DNA from: Dolomedes plantarius
Lineage: Eukaryota > Arthropoda > Arachnida > Araneae > Dolomedidae
Reading direction: 5' to 3'
DNA length: 64,000 bases
NCBI GenBank assembly: GCA_907164885.2
Contig: OU015491.1
Span: 114,775,580 to 114,839,579 of the forward strand
In this document: positions 39,446 through 52,351 of the stretch, piece after piece
Position numbering within the stretch: position 1 is the first letter of the stretch
Layout of the letters: each line of letters begins with the position of its first letter
Position numbers and translations under genes: made by a program
The notes under the pieces: model-generated
The model's database searches: none
The model's input: only the letters and a program-made list of their open reading frames with translations
Told to the model about the DNA's origin: nothing

Positions 39446-41327
39446 GTGTCTGTGTGTTTACGTTGTAGTTTCCAACGTTGTTTGTCATAATGTGTACACC
39501 GGTCTGGGATCTGAGATAGTCGTCAGCTTCAGGTACCCTAGAAGCAACCCCAAGAAAAGATTTAATTTTTCATCCTGGTGGTCAAGTGCATATGCGACGA
39601 ACCTATGACACATGTTTAAGAAGTGAAACGCAAAACAAATTTTCGGACCATTAGAGGGTCGATTTTTTGACAAAACGGAATTTTGAGGATTTCTATATGC
39701 AAATAACAGCCTTCCTTAGCCATTTATATGTATAAACAAAAGTTTGTCGATTTTAGATATCATCTGAAATCTACTGAAATTTAGAAAATAGGCTTAAGAT
39801 GAAATAGTGATGTATAACTCAAATTTCATACCGAAAAATTTTCTTACACTTTTAAAAAATGCTTATTGCTGTTATGAAGTCTTTTCAACTAGCATATGTA
39901 AATGTTTATAATCAGAAATTAGCTTTAAAAATTATTTCAGAAATAAATGGACAAATGAATTTAGATCTGCAAGTATTTTTTGCTCTATGTGACATAAAAT
40001 CAATATTTATCAACTAAAATCGTAATAATCAACAAATATGAATTTTTTTATCATTTAATTTATGCGAATTTCTTTTTACTGTGTAATTTTTTGAATTTTA
40101 ATAGCACAGTACAAAACTACTAATATAAATAAAATTCTTACAAAAAAGCCTTTTTCCGATAAAAATCTATCTGGTACTTGAGTACCTGAAGGACTATTTC
40201 ATATAAATTTTTTTTAGCCGCATGCACAAGCAAAGGTTCATCCCCCTTGTGTAGTGGTGTCGATGCTGGCTTTGAATTACACAGGTGTTACGTTACACGA
40301 ACATGCATCAACCTCTTAGAAGAATTTCATTTTTACTAAAACAACGGAATTTTCTACTTAGGGTAGAAATAAGTTTTCTATCGTCAAAAACAATATTTGA
40401 TACTACAAAACTAAAATAATGTACTCTCAACTTCCACTCGGGTGATTTAATTACAAGTTGAAAATGAGGTAAAAATAATAGAATTGTAAAACATCAGTAC
40501 TTAAATTCTTTAGATTTGAAAACAGTTAAAATTTGAAAATGATAAGAGAAACAAATAATTCATGCCTCACATATAAATGAAGACAATGAAAAAGAGAATC
40601 ATTGCTTTTAAATTACATTAATCTATTTTTGGTGCAAATTTTGCAATTAAATTTGATGTTTACAATTAATTTTGATGGTTGTCATTTAACAACATTATTA
40701 AATCACATTACTGAAGAAATTTTTAGGATGTATTTGATGTTGAAAAATCCACATAGGGACGAAACTGTATTCATCGCCCATAATTTAATCTGAAAAACAA
40801 GAGAGCTTAACCTTTTAAATCTTAGATTCCTATATGTCTAAGATTTAGCGAGTGTAATTAACGCGCTTTTCCTGTGTGTTATCAAATCCGACGTTGATTG
40901 GATTTGCCGTAACAACTATCAGGTTTAATACAGCTAGTGCGTAAAAGAGATTAGAAGCAATTATTAGAGTGCAGTTGCTGTACATTTTTGAACATGATGA
41001 ATTTCCTGCAGTCATTTTCCAGTTCATGATAAGGAGAGTGCACTTCAACCTGTGCTGCTAAAATAAAATTTAATATTCATAAAGAAAAAAATGCTGAGGA
41101 GCACCTACAAATTTTCTAGCTAATAATTGTAAGAGAAATTCCCCTCTGTCGCATTTGTACTGCATTAGGTCTGAACTTTGAGAATCTCAATATTTTTTGC
41201 AATATTAGTGATATCTTTTTATAGAATTTTGTAAAATTAATTTCTCTTTATGTGACAAATTTGTAAATATCACGTTTACTTGTAATCTACTGAGATGAAT
41301 AAGTCATAAAATGTATAAAGGTGTAAA
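39446..41327. other. AT-rich stretch, no gene seen
   Basis: No recognisable coding, RNA or element feature. Confidence 0.5.
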
Positions 41328-41539
41328 TTAACACTTCTACTACCAACTTTTTTTGTAACACTGAGCACCACTGGGGTCATCAGTAACCCCATTAGTTTTT
41401 TATTCTAATGCATATAATTTATGACAAACATATTATTTACAATAAATTTATTAATTAACAGACAAATTTTATACAGTTATCAATATATTGAACCTTTAAA
41501 AATTGTAATTAGGCACAATTAGTTGAGGGTATATTGAAA

Positions 41540-42990
41540 TATGCATCATGCACAATTTGGACATAAAGTGTTTGAATGTTGCTTACACTCAAAAACTGAA
41601 CATTTACTGCACTTATCACTATATTTTCAGTCCACTAAACGTTCACAATAAAAACATCTACCGCCTTTTTTTTCCCTTTCACGCTCATGCCTGCTTCAAG
41701 CGTCTTTGCAACAGGTACCCGCTTCTACAGTTGCCTTTCAACTAAAGACTTGCCTAATTCCAAAAGAAACATTCTTCTCTTATAATTTGTTTTTTCTTCC
41801 CACTTTGTGTTAAGGTGTAACCAAATAATAAAGCCATTCAATGCACTTATATCTAACATTTTGAAAAAGATGATCATTGGCCATCTTCTCATCATTCGCT
41901 TTGTTAAATATGTTCCCACTAGCTGATCCATCGTATCAACTCCTGATTTTGTGTTATTATAATCTTGAATCATACCTGGTTTCGCTGCCTGTGTATTCTC
42001 AATTTAGGGAGAAAAATGCAATGTGCTCAAAAGAGTTATAACTTTTAATTTCTTTATACAATAGGATACAATTGTCGCTGACTTTTGAAATCCAAATATT
42101 GAAGAGTTGTCCTGTCTTACTTTGCATGTGAAGAACTCCTGAGGTAATTCGGATCGATTTTTTTATCGTACCCAAAAGTGTAAATTTGTATTATCTAGCT
42201 CTTTTGCTAGAATTTAGCTAATAAAAAAGTTGTCTCATGTGATATTACTTCCACTTTTCTCCATTCTTTTCACCATATCCAGAACTACTCTCTTTCCTTG
42301 TTTAACTTCTCTAGGTATATTTTGTCCTTTTCCTGTGTATACCTGAATATTGCATACCTAAGAAGTTTTACTGTCACAAGCAGCCCACAGCTTTATTCCA
42401 TATTTTCCTAGTTTTGACGGGATGTAAAGTCTAAATGGGCATTTGCCCTTAAAGGTAACCAATTGTTCATCGACGTTGATATTCTCATGAGGAATGTAAC
42501 CATCTTGTAATGTGACTGTCCAAAGCTCAAATATATTTCTGATTGGTGACAGCTTATCATCAGATCGATTTTTTGCGCCTATTCTAAGCATCATCCAATC
42601 GAATGAAACGGGATAATTCTGTAAATCTATTACTAGCCATAGATTTATTGAAAATTGGGCGACAATCATTTTCATTCCACAGGTTCGTTATTGCTTCATC
42701 ATGTGCTCTATAGGAGTATATACTCCTGCAAGTATAAGCAGTCCAAAAAAGCACAAGATTTCTTCTTTATCTGTGTTAGACCAGCTATCCCCATATACTA
42801 TATTTCCATCTTTATTTGCTCATTTTAGAATTTCTTCAACGATATTTGATTTTATGAAGAGTTCAAAAGTAGATTGTATAGTGTCTACATTTCTTACCAG
42901 GGCCATGTAACGTGTAGGCTCTAATGGAGTTTTCATCACATTCCGACTCGTCTGACTAACTTGTGTGTCTCATTGTGGAGTTTCGTACAA
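41540..42990 (-). pseudogene. piggyBac transposase core and C-terminus (family 3), broken
   Basis: On the minus strand from about 42960: TPLEPTRYMALVRNVDTIQS and the FFGLLILAGVYTPIEHMM helix. Then come the SFDWMMLRIGAKNRSDDKL region and the first catalytic Asp in NVDEQLVTFKGKCPFRLYIP (about 42450). SKLGKYGIKLWAACDSKT follows, then the second Asp in DNFFIS (about 42210), the third in YNNTKSGVDTMDQL (about 41950), and a degenerate Cys-rich end near 41560-41700. All three catalytic Asp positions are recognisable. Several stops and frameshifts interrupt the frame, including one right after DSKTS, so it cannot be translated as one protein. Confidence 0.85.
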
Positions 42991-43019
42991 TATTTCATTT
43001 TTATTCCTTGACCTATAAA

Positions 43020-44940
43020 TAAAAATATATTTTTTATCTAAGATTTCTTAGTCAGATAGAATATAGAAAATTATACGAAATATATTTTCTACGAAGTTCT
43101 CAACAATGCGGTAAAGAAAATAGATGTTTTAAATTTTATATAATTTTAGATACTTTATATATATTTTTAGATACATTTTATTTGAAATATTTTATTAGAA
43201 CTATATAATTATATATAATGAAGACTCGGCCAGTTTTGTGAAGGGGAATTGTTCATTCTGTGATGTAGAAACTTATCATTCAGTAAAGGGTAATTATGAG
43301 TCTCAGTGGAAGGGATCTTTATGCAGTTGAAGAGGACAATAAAAGTTCTCCGGTGACGTGAGGAATTGTCCGTTGACGAGACAGAAAACCCACGGTAAGA
43401 AATGTTCCTTAGTCTCACAATACGCAACCGCGAAAGTTCGTGGAGAGAAGACTAGTTGGTTACATCTGTGGATACATCCTCAATAAAGTTGATTTACCCG
43501 CAACCAGGAACTCATAAGGAGAATTTCGGAATAATATGAAGAGATCGAAGTTTCCCGAGCACCTCGATTGAACACGTTCACTCACTTACGGCCAAATCAA
43601 TATATACAAGTTGTGGAGTGCGTTGATTGCAATAACCCAAGTGGATTTTCACCGTCATTTTGTTAAAAATAAAGTTGAAAGCAGCAGGAAATAAAAAAAT
43701 ATGTCACTCTTTTGCAGTAGTAAAAAGTAATTTATTCGGCCATCGAGCCTGTCTTGAATAAAATTAAATACATTTTGCAGCACTGCAGCGAAAATACAGC
43801 GAAAATACAAAAAAATTGACCGCATTGGTCTAAAGACTAAATATGATGAATAACATGTAACGGTACAAAAATAGCCAAGACTCTAATAAAGAAAACTATA
43901 GCATCTCCCGCAGGAAAAGAGCCAAAATGGCTCGTCCTGGGGAGAGCTCAATCAAAACAACCAACAGTCTTTAAAAAAAATCTCAAGTTAGAATTTTTTT
44001 CTTTCAAATCTGGACAGAGCAAAAAATTAGAGCATAGGTTGCCATAGCGAGAAAAGCGCCAAATAATAATTCTACAGACCACCCGTGCCACGCGTACGGA
44101 AGCTTACCTCAGCGCGGAGGAAAAATAATAGTAAAAAAACTACGCGAGCGCTTAATGGCCAATAACAAGAACCCGGCCATACCGAAGCCTCGCCAAGAGG
44201 AGAACTCCGAACGCCCCGCCAAAATGGAGGCCCGTGAATGGCTTAGCCAATTCGCGCCTCGGCGTGATTGGACGAACGTGAACCGACGTCACCAAAAGTG
44301 AATGGTCAACGTTTCGCCTGCGCGCCAAGCGAGGAGAACATAGGCACAACATTTCCAGGAATTTGTAGTTCCCAGAAAACCAGTAAGACGCAATTGAAAA
44401 GAGGGGGATTTTAAAAAGCATACGTCCGGTCCTTTTGTAGAGGAAACTCCCTGCTGAACACGGAAATTGAACATACAATACAACTGCTTTTTAGAAGTAT
44501 AGCACATTTCCTGTTATGCCGAAAACAGGAGACCGTAATTGGAAAAGTGGGGCACTCAAAAGAAGACGCCGTGCAATTAAGTTTAAATTGCTGTCGTAAA
44601 AATACTGCACCACACTGAGTCTACTTAAAGAATTCAGATAAGTGCAGTGTTCCCCACAGCCATAGGACAACAGATGTGTACGGACCACACATGTACAAAA
44701 ACCCGCAAACGGAAAAAACCAATTATACAGAAAAAGGGGCTGCCTTAACGGTCACAACAAGCTTGGGAACAGAAAACCAAATATCCATCAGGGACCAGAT
44801 AAAAATTAAGAAAATACAAGTTAAAGGAATACAACTTAGGCAAGACATTACCGAAGTTAAATAATTAAAAGATTAAAATTAATTACGGAAAAACTGTAAC
44901 GATAAAATCATCGTTACATTATACAAAAGAAGTTCTTTTG
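43020..44940. mobile_element. unassigned insertion inside piggyBac family 3, LTR-like in part
   Basis: This block has no counterpart in a piggyBac element. The part 43856-44918 starts TGTAACGGTA and ends ATCGTTACA, a 9-10-bp inverted terminal motif of the TG..CA form seen in LTRs. The middle (44040-44320) is markedly CpG-rich, with CCAAT-type boxes (GTCCAATCACG, GAATTGGC and TATTGGCC on the minus strand) and a TGACGTCGG element. An AATAAA-type signal occurs near 43760. The part 43210-43680 is also GC-richer and holds an AATAAAG site near 43482. No open frame is recognisable and I found no clean target duplication. A solo LTR or non-autonomous LTR element, mostly on the minus strand, is the best guess. 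Confidence 0.45.
44050..44320 (-). promoter_or_regulatory. CpG-rich, CCAAT-box-rich promoter-like segment
   Basis: GC content and CpG density are far above the window average. The minus strand carries three CCAAT/ATTGG motifs and a CRE-like TGACGTCGG within about 150 bp, plus CCATTTTGGCGG. Neighbouring sequence lacks any such cluster. It is probably the U3 promoter of the inserted LTR-like element. This is inference from motifs only. Confidence 0.4.
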
Positions 44941-44954
44941 CTTTCACAAAGCTA

Positions 44955-45168
44955 TTATTTTCAACAACATCAGGTTATTTCGAATTTGATGATGAGATCT
45001 GAGAGATCATTGTCATCGTCAATATATTCAACAAAATCGAACACACCATCATCCTCTGAAACTTCGTTGGTGTCAAATTCATCAGCTGATCATTCAGAAT
45101 CATTTTCTTCATTCCTGATTTTAGAAATTTTTTTTTCAGTTATATATTTCTGCTTTATTCGTGCCATT
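44955..45168 (-). pseudogene. piggyBac transposase N-terminal acidic region (family 3)
   Basis: An ATG at 45168 starts MARIKQKYITEKKISKIRNE, followed by a stop, then SADEFDTNEVSEDDGVFDFV and DDDNDLSDLIIKFE. An acidic, Asp/Glu/Ser-rich N-terminus before the DDE domain is usual in piggyBac transposases, and its position just inside the right terminal repeat fits. A TGA after about 25 codons and a terminal stop near 44970 break it. The reading resumes only below 43.0 kb, after the insertion. Confidence 0.65.
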
Positions 45169-45563
45169 TTGACACACTTCTAACTGAGCATTCTATATAA
45201 CGTTGTATATTAATTTAAATAATTTTTACCTGATTAGTGCTACCATCTATAGACTGAACCAGAAATGTTTTATAAATATTCCTCAATTATAATATTACTC
45301 TAAATAAATTTGGTTGCTTTCGAAGTTCATACTAAATTTTTTGTGGGGTCACATGTGACCCCAATGGTACTCAGTGTATAAAGTGGCAAAATTAATTAAA
45401 ATTTATGAGTATAATGAAATTTTTATGTGTGTATGGGATGTTAGAGTCTAAATGAGAAAAATCACATTTTTTTTTCAGAAATTTAGAAATCATACATTAA
45501 TTTCAGCTGTTTGACGAAGACACAATGGGGTCCCTGGTGACCCCATGGTAATAGAAGGGTTAA

Positions 45564-48056
45564 GGAGAATTGGTTAAATTTCATCAATTTTTATCCATGT
45601 GTTTTCATATGTTTGCTGTTGTATTTTGTTATTTACAAGAGTTCCACGTACATTACGATTAACATTAGACGTTAAAGTAAGAAATTTAATACGGTGTAAG
45701 GAAAACGATAGGATGTCAATGTTATTAAAAAAGTACTGGAACTTAAGTAACGATTTCCTCTAAATTTTATAATGTTTATTTACATTTGCACTGTGACGTT
45801 CTTGGTACATAATAAATTTTCTTTACAAGTCAACAGTAAATACTATAACACACGCAAATATGTTTATGTAAATTAAATTTATTTACTTTTACATTTTTTT
45901 GAAAATTTATAAATGAATTTTTACAACAAATCATTCGTGAATCTAAAATTTAACAAAAAAAAATTCGCTACTGAGCCAGCCTCCTCATATGCCATTCAAT
46001 CGATCAAGGCCACAGTCTTGATTGATTGAATCGAGACTATGGCCTTTCTTATAAATGGCCTTTCTTTCTTTTGAACGGTAAATGTGTGGCTTGAAAGAAC
46101 ACTGAGATACAGTAAGGGTAGAATTAGAAGAAAATGTTTAACTTAATCTATAATCATTGCTAAAATCTCATAAATGTGTTACTTTCTTTTTTTAAAAAAG
46201 AAGCTTTGTTAGGACACAGTACTTCTCGAAGACTTTCTGCATTTAAGGCAAATCAGCGTTTGCAGTTATTTTAAGGGGGTGTAGGACACATTTTAAACAT
46301 ATTTTTTTATTTACTGAGTTAAAATTTTGAATTTGTCTTGTGATGGTTAACCATATAATTTGTAAACAGAATCAAATCATAAAACTTCTCATAAAGTTTA
46401 TAAACAATTTTTTAATTTAAAATTTAAAACAAAATGGGGAAATTTAAAATCTTTATAGCTCGAAATATTATTTGTCGAATTTCAAATTTTTTTCCTTTAC
46501 TTAAACAGAAATATATAAGTTTTAATTCTGATTCAGCATTTTAAAAATATTATTTATTTTAAATTAAAATATTTTGTGTAAAAATTTAAAAATTAATGAT
46601 GTAACTTATTTTTTAAATATCATCTTTTCAAATGAAAATCTTTTTTTTTTTCAAATTTGCTGAATCAAAATTAAAGTAAACTAATTGAAATGAACATGTT
46701 CAAAGTTTGAACCATTTATCTTTAGTGGTTCTTAAAACAATTTAAAGACGAGAAATGGTGAAAAAACCCATCATGATAAAAATTAATTTAAATGTTTAAA
46801 CAAAGATTGGCTGCTATTAAAATATTTCAAAACAAAAAAATATTATATCTCCTGTTCTATGATAGAAACATGATTTAAATGTCACTTTAAGAGGAAAAGA
46901 ACACAAAAATTTTTATTGCAATAATTTTTTTCCCCAAAATGTGAAGAATTTTGTGTCCTGTAGCTCCTTGACAATTCTAAATTGTCTTAAATTGATGAAA
47001 TGTATAGCTAGTGCTCTACCTATAAGCAAGTCTACTTGAGACTCTGTCAGACAGATTAAAGAAACTAACTAAAAATTTGTGACTTAATGCGTTTGGACTT
47101 TAGTAACATTCCGTGAATACACACAAAGAATAATTTTTAGAGTTGAAGATCTCAGATGAATCGATACTTTTTTGAAGGATATTGAATGCATTGGTTTTTT
47201 AAAGTTGATGGATAAATTTTTATATTAGTTGATTAAAAAAATAATCAATTGGAAATGTTTTCAGTGGAAGAAATGTCCCGCTTGCTTTTCCACACTTCCA
47301 ATCTCTCCGTCAACTAACCCATCCCTTATTTCCCCGCTCTAACCTAAGTACTTAAAAATCGCATTTTTTAATTGTATTTCACAACTAAACTTCAAGATAT
47401 ACTGCTAGTTATACTTCGTAGTTTACATTATACATATATATATTTCACCTAAAGACTGAAAAATTTGTCATCTGAATTTTCTTTCTTCCGACAGACAATG
47501 TGCATCATTCCCATTATACATAAATTCCTGGGGTCATTTATAAAATGAAGTTAAACAGCAATTGCCGTTATAATAACAGGCGAATATGGGAGATAAATTC
47601 ACCTTAAAGCTGAGTAGTCTGCTCAAAGACGTTTTACGGTGGCTGAGCGAGAAAACCTTCCATTAAAGAGACAGTTCACTGTCATTAGGTCGAGTAAGAG
47701 ACAGGTCGCAACATCATTAGTGAGGTTGAAACAAGATCCGATGCATTCGAGAAGTACCTCTTGACTGTAGATGAAAATACGCGTTAGGATTTTGATACGT
47801 ACCTGGAAAGGTCATTAGGACTGTTTTTGAAACTGGAGTTTTCCGTATAATTGTTGTTTTCATTACGTCATTTATCCTTCTGTGCAATTTATATATACAA
47901 TCCTTTATTAAATATGCTTTATATAGGTTTTAAAGCAATTTTAAATTTACAGTTTTTCAGTTTTTCTGTTAAATTAAAGTATTTTCTGGGCTGTTACATT
48001 TTATATTTATTTATACCTACAATGAAAAAAAATTAAGCACAGTCGGAAGAAATATC
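45564..48056. other. AT-rich stretch, no gene; overlapping hairpins at 45994-46046
   Basis: No coding or RNA gene seen. Two mutually exclusive hairpins overlap: arms 45994-46008 with 46017-46031 (15 bp, one mismatch) and arms 46006-46023 with 46029-46046 (18 bp, two mismatches). Confidence 0.55.
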
Positions 48057-48101
<45 letters not shown>

Positions 48102-48102
48102 C
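48057..48102. repeat. (CA)n-(TA)n microsatellite
   Basis: About 20 bp of CA followed by about 26 bp of TA. Confidence 0.95.
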
Positions 48103-49645
48103 TGTGTCTGTGTATGTGAGTATATACGATATTTATACGTAGGTACATGTTTGTGTTACGTAATTAAGTACGAGAGTTAGCATAGTACGTTTCTCTGTTT
48201 TTTCTTTCTTCGGTTAAATGACAAGAATAAAACAAAACTGTCAGTGGAATTTGAAAACTTCTGAAATGAGCAGGTGAGATTATCAGTGAATTCCTAACGT
48301 GAATCTACTGAATAAACACTGTATAGTAGTTATCATTGTAGTACCAAATTAAAATACCTTATGTATAGGGCATATATCAGTCAACAATTTATTTTCAATA
48401 TCTCTTTCATCTATTTTCAATATAAATTTAGTTTCAATATAATCTGATTTGGTTTTGTTACTTGTACTAGTTTCTTTGTCTGTATCCGTGTGATTATTTT
48501 ATTCATATAATCTGTCGATAGCTTGTTTAGGGATTGAGTATTAATGTGAATGAAATATATTACAGAATATTTTACGGGGTTATTATTTGTGGTACACGTG
48601 TTGTGATATCTTTTTATTTTTAAATATTGAGGTGTAGTTGATATAAATTTGATGTTTATATAATTAAAGACTTTAGTTATTTATTTCGATTTTCTTTTTA
48701 TATCATTGCCATTTCTATATAGCATTTCAAAAAATTTTAATATGAATAAGCACTATTTTTTATTTAATTATAGGCAGGACATGTAATTGTGTTTAGTTCA
48801 TCTAGTTGAGTTCAAAGTACTTATATTTTTATTTTAATTATTCGAAAAATTCCTAGTTAATTTAAGCCCTGGATATTTGTTTGTAATTATTATTATTATT
48901 TGAAAATGACATGTATTTGACAACATAAGCCTTTAGCCTTCTTCTGCCTTTTCTGTACTTCTGAACAATACAACTACACCATTAAGTGCAATGCACGTGT
49001 AATTTTGCTCGCTGTTCATTGATTGCTCAGAGTTACACAGAGTACAATTAGGAGAGTTCTTTAGTCCAAATCTAAATGAATGGGTATTGTGTCAGTCGTG
49101 CCCAGTTAGAAGGTAAAACAAAAGTACAGCTGAGCCACGAGGAAAACTTGGAGTAAAGGCTGGATATCTTTTGTTTAAATACTCAAATGTTCCCTTTTAG
49201 TTTTCCATAATTATTTTGGATATATTTATGTTTTTATTCTGAAGGATGTGTCGTTTTTAACTGCAACGAACAAAGTTAGGTTTGCGTGTGTTACTTATCA
49301 TCTTTCTATAATACAATGCGTCAAAATACAATGCATCAATTAAGAAAGTCGAAGTACTTGTGGAGTTTTCAGTTCGTATAGTTGGAATATTTTTCAGGTC
49401 ATATTTTTCTTTTAATATGTCGTTTGCGGCAGAAGCGGGATATTTTTACTTGTTTCTGATCACTTTTTGTTTAGTCATTTGAGCACAAATTGACTAATCT
49501 GAAAAGGTAGGATTTAGAAAAACCGAGAACTGTGGATCTGTACAAAATAAAAGATGTATACAACGTAAGCCTAGCTTTCGGGAAAATTATAAAATTCAAT
49601 ATCTGGTAACGAGAAGCTGTAATGAGAAACCTTTCTAGGACGGAC
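48103..49645. other. no gene seen
   Basis: AT-rich sequence without recognisable features. Confidence 0.5.
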
Positions 49646-49648
49646 TTG

Positions 49649-49803
49649 TGGTGGCCATGTGGTACAGAGCGTTGGTTTTCAGTGCTGAGGGTGTTCAGAT
49701 CGAATCCCAGAGTCGCGCCACGAAAAATGCCTCCGTTTGTGTCGTCTCTTCATAGGGGGTAATGCTGTCTGCCTATATGGTGCCCCAATAATAAAATTGA
49801 CAG
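49649..49803 (+). mobile_element. tRNA-derived SINE, family A
   Basis: The head TGGCCATGTGG fits the A box except at one position, and AGATCGAATCCC fits the B box. The body and the tail TAGGGGGTAATGCTGTCTGC..GGTGCCCC match the 18.8-kb copy, ending in an AATAATAAAATTG-type tail. This plus-strand copy confirms where the family begins, independently of the 5S sequence that borders the 18.8-kb copy. Confidence 0.8.
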
Positions 49804-52222
49804 TAAAAAAACAGCTTAGTATAGGCGAATGTTTGACGATATGTGCCTCAGCTTGATTTTTTTTAATAACAAATTTAAAAAAAACATTCCAGGACAAATT
49901 CACATCTTCATTCAACAAAACATTTTTTTGAGATGAACATTATCAAAAGTTATAAAAACTATTTATTTAAAGTACAAGTAGAAATATTGCTGGATGAAGG
50001 CCATCATTTCTTCTTTGATAAGCATTTTCCTTCGTCAAAAGCTGTGAATTAATTTACGCTGTGCATGGATATATCATAGGGCCGTAATTTTCTATTCCGC
50101 AAATGGAGTTGTAAGTTAAAATGGGTCAGTTTAGTTACTATATCCATTTGTTACGGATGCGAAAGTAAAAACGATGGTTAGTTGAGAAATCTACGATCTT
50201 CTCTTCCAACATGATGGATAACTGGACCTACAGTTCAAAACCGATTCTAAATGGCTACAAGAAGCTATCGTGAAAATGGGACTAAAACCTACATATTCTG
50301 GTACACTGCTATTAGGCAACTGTCCAGATAACTTAAACCGGGTAAAGCTACATGATACTACTAAAAATTACGGACTCTTAGCCAGCAATAATCAAGCTTG
50401 TTAACAGAAATATTGAAAGTTATTAGCATTAATCTTTGATATGACATTTGATTGCACAAAATATGATGCAATTTTATGCACAAATGGAATTTAATACTTT
50501 CTACACTCGTTGTTTTTACAATATGTTTTTATACTAATGATTAAGGATACGTAATTTTTGTATTTACGAAATAGATATGAATAAATGCGAAATTTGCCGG
50601 TATGAGCGAATAAATGCTAAAATTATTTTTTTACTACTTTTTTGGTGAAACCTCGAGGATAAACGGCTTTTTAAGTGTAATTAGGTAATAATAGTAATAA
50701 TTTGTTAACATAATTGTTGAAATAAAACCATCCGCGGTCTTTAACTGAGAAACCTCACTCTCCTTAGGATTTGCTCCGAATTTCACCCGGACAGTTTCAC
50801 AGTTTCGGAGTCGAACCTAAAAATCTGACTGTAAAAATCAATCATCAAGTTTTGAGGAACAATTTGGTTGATTTAAGAACATCTGTTGAGCGTCAAATTC
50901 AGAGGTATTTCAGCTACTTACAGTAGTCAACTAAGAGACTCTTGCTGATGTTATACAGATTTTAATTGCAACGAAATGCTGCTACCTTAACTTTGTAAAC
51001 ACCTCTATAGTCCTGTTAACAGAGTAGATGCTGAGATGGTTTAGTATGTAGAACATAGAAATTGATGACAGAAGCCAAACACTTAAGGAACATAATGTGG
51101 TGTTTAATACAATGTTAGCTTTTAACTAATAATTTTAATACTTACATAACCAAGTAAGTAAAATTGTAATTTTTTTTAATGAATGCGAAATTCATGAATA
51201 TGTACGAAATATGACGTTACTACAAAGCAATAAATCACTCAATTGTATTTTTTGCGAATAAAGGGGAAATTTTATGTATTGTAATTTTTTTTGTTCCGAA
51301 ATTTCGATATATTTTACGCGACATTTACGTATCCCTACTAATAATGAGTTAGATTTAAAAAATAAAAATGTCAATTGTTTTTCCTATCTCCCAATTAACC
51401 GTAATGTAATTTCATGCATAATACTTCAATATAAAATAACATCACTAAATTTCTCTCTGCATATTAAATGTATCACACTTTTATATATGAATTTACAAAA
51501 ACAAGGAAAATAGGGCATATGAATTAAATAATTATATATTCATTATGTGAGTTATTATCGCAAGAACTATACATTATTTACTATTTCTTATTGACTTTTC
51601 TTACAACGAACAGTTTTATAACAATATATAATCCCGAGCAAAAGATACAACAAGTATTGCAGCTTAAGAAAGGGAAACCATGTCAGAAATATCTCTATGC
51701 AATGTTTAAATTTTCAAAGTGCGATACGAACGAAAGTTATTCGAGATCCTAGAGAATGACAGAGTTTTGCACATACTCAGATAACGACGTGCTTATTCGT
51801 AATCTCTAATCGATAAGAAAGTATTCCTCGAATTGGAGCAGTATCCGGAAAATTTTGTATAATGGACTGAAATTGGAGAACCTGATTGAAGGTTAATCCT
51901 CCATTAATCTGAAACGCTTATAATCAGGCACAGGCCGGGTGCAAATTTTCACGTCATTGATCCTATTTCAGAGAGGAACTTAGGTATCGTTCGCTGATGA
52001 ATCAATGTCTTCTCATATTCGCAGAGATGTATGCACTAATGTGATTTCCGGGGATAAATGTAGTCTATTGTGGAATGAAAAACGAAGCAGAAACATTTCC
52101 TTAGTTGTGAAAATTATTATAATTGATAGTTTGTAGTGATAGTCTCTGATGACTCAAATATTGTTCGCATGGAAATATTCAGGAAAAAGCTAATTATATA
52201 AATTATACATACCCTCATACAT
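49804..52222. other. AT-rich stretch, no gene; one unassigned open segment
   Basis: Within it, 50222-50404 (plus) is an open segment of 60 codons with balanced composition (it contains WLQEAIVKMGLKPTYSGTLL) that looks more protein-like than its surroundings. It has no Met start, follows an in-frame stop, and matches no family I recognise. It may be a fragment of a decayed transposable element. Confidence 0.4.
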
Positions 52223-52349
<127 letters not shown>

Positions 52350-52351
52350 TA

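Larger units (their letters stand above)
41332..45559 (-). mobile_element. piggyBac element family 3, split by an insertion
   Basis: TTAA at 41328-41331 and 45560-45563 flank inverted repeats CACTTCTACTACCA (left) and CCCTTCTATTACCA (right, reverse complement). A longer subterminal inverted repeat is shared by 41358-41390 and 45347-45378 (ACACTGAGCACCACTGGGGT against ACACTGAGTACCATTGGGGT). A transposase lies on the minus strand, but its N-terminus (45.1 kb) and core (below 43.0 kb) are separated by about 1.9 kb of unrelated sequence. Without that, the element would be about 2.3 kb, normal for piggyBac. Confidence 0.85.
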
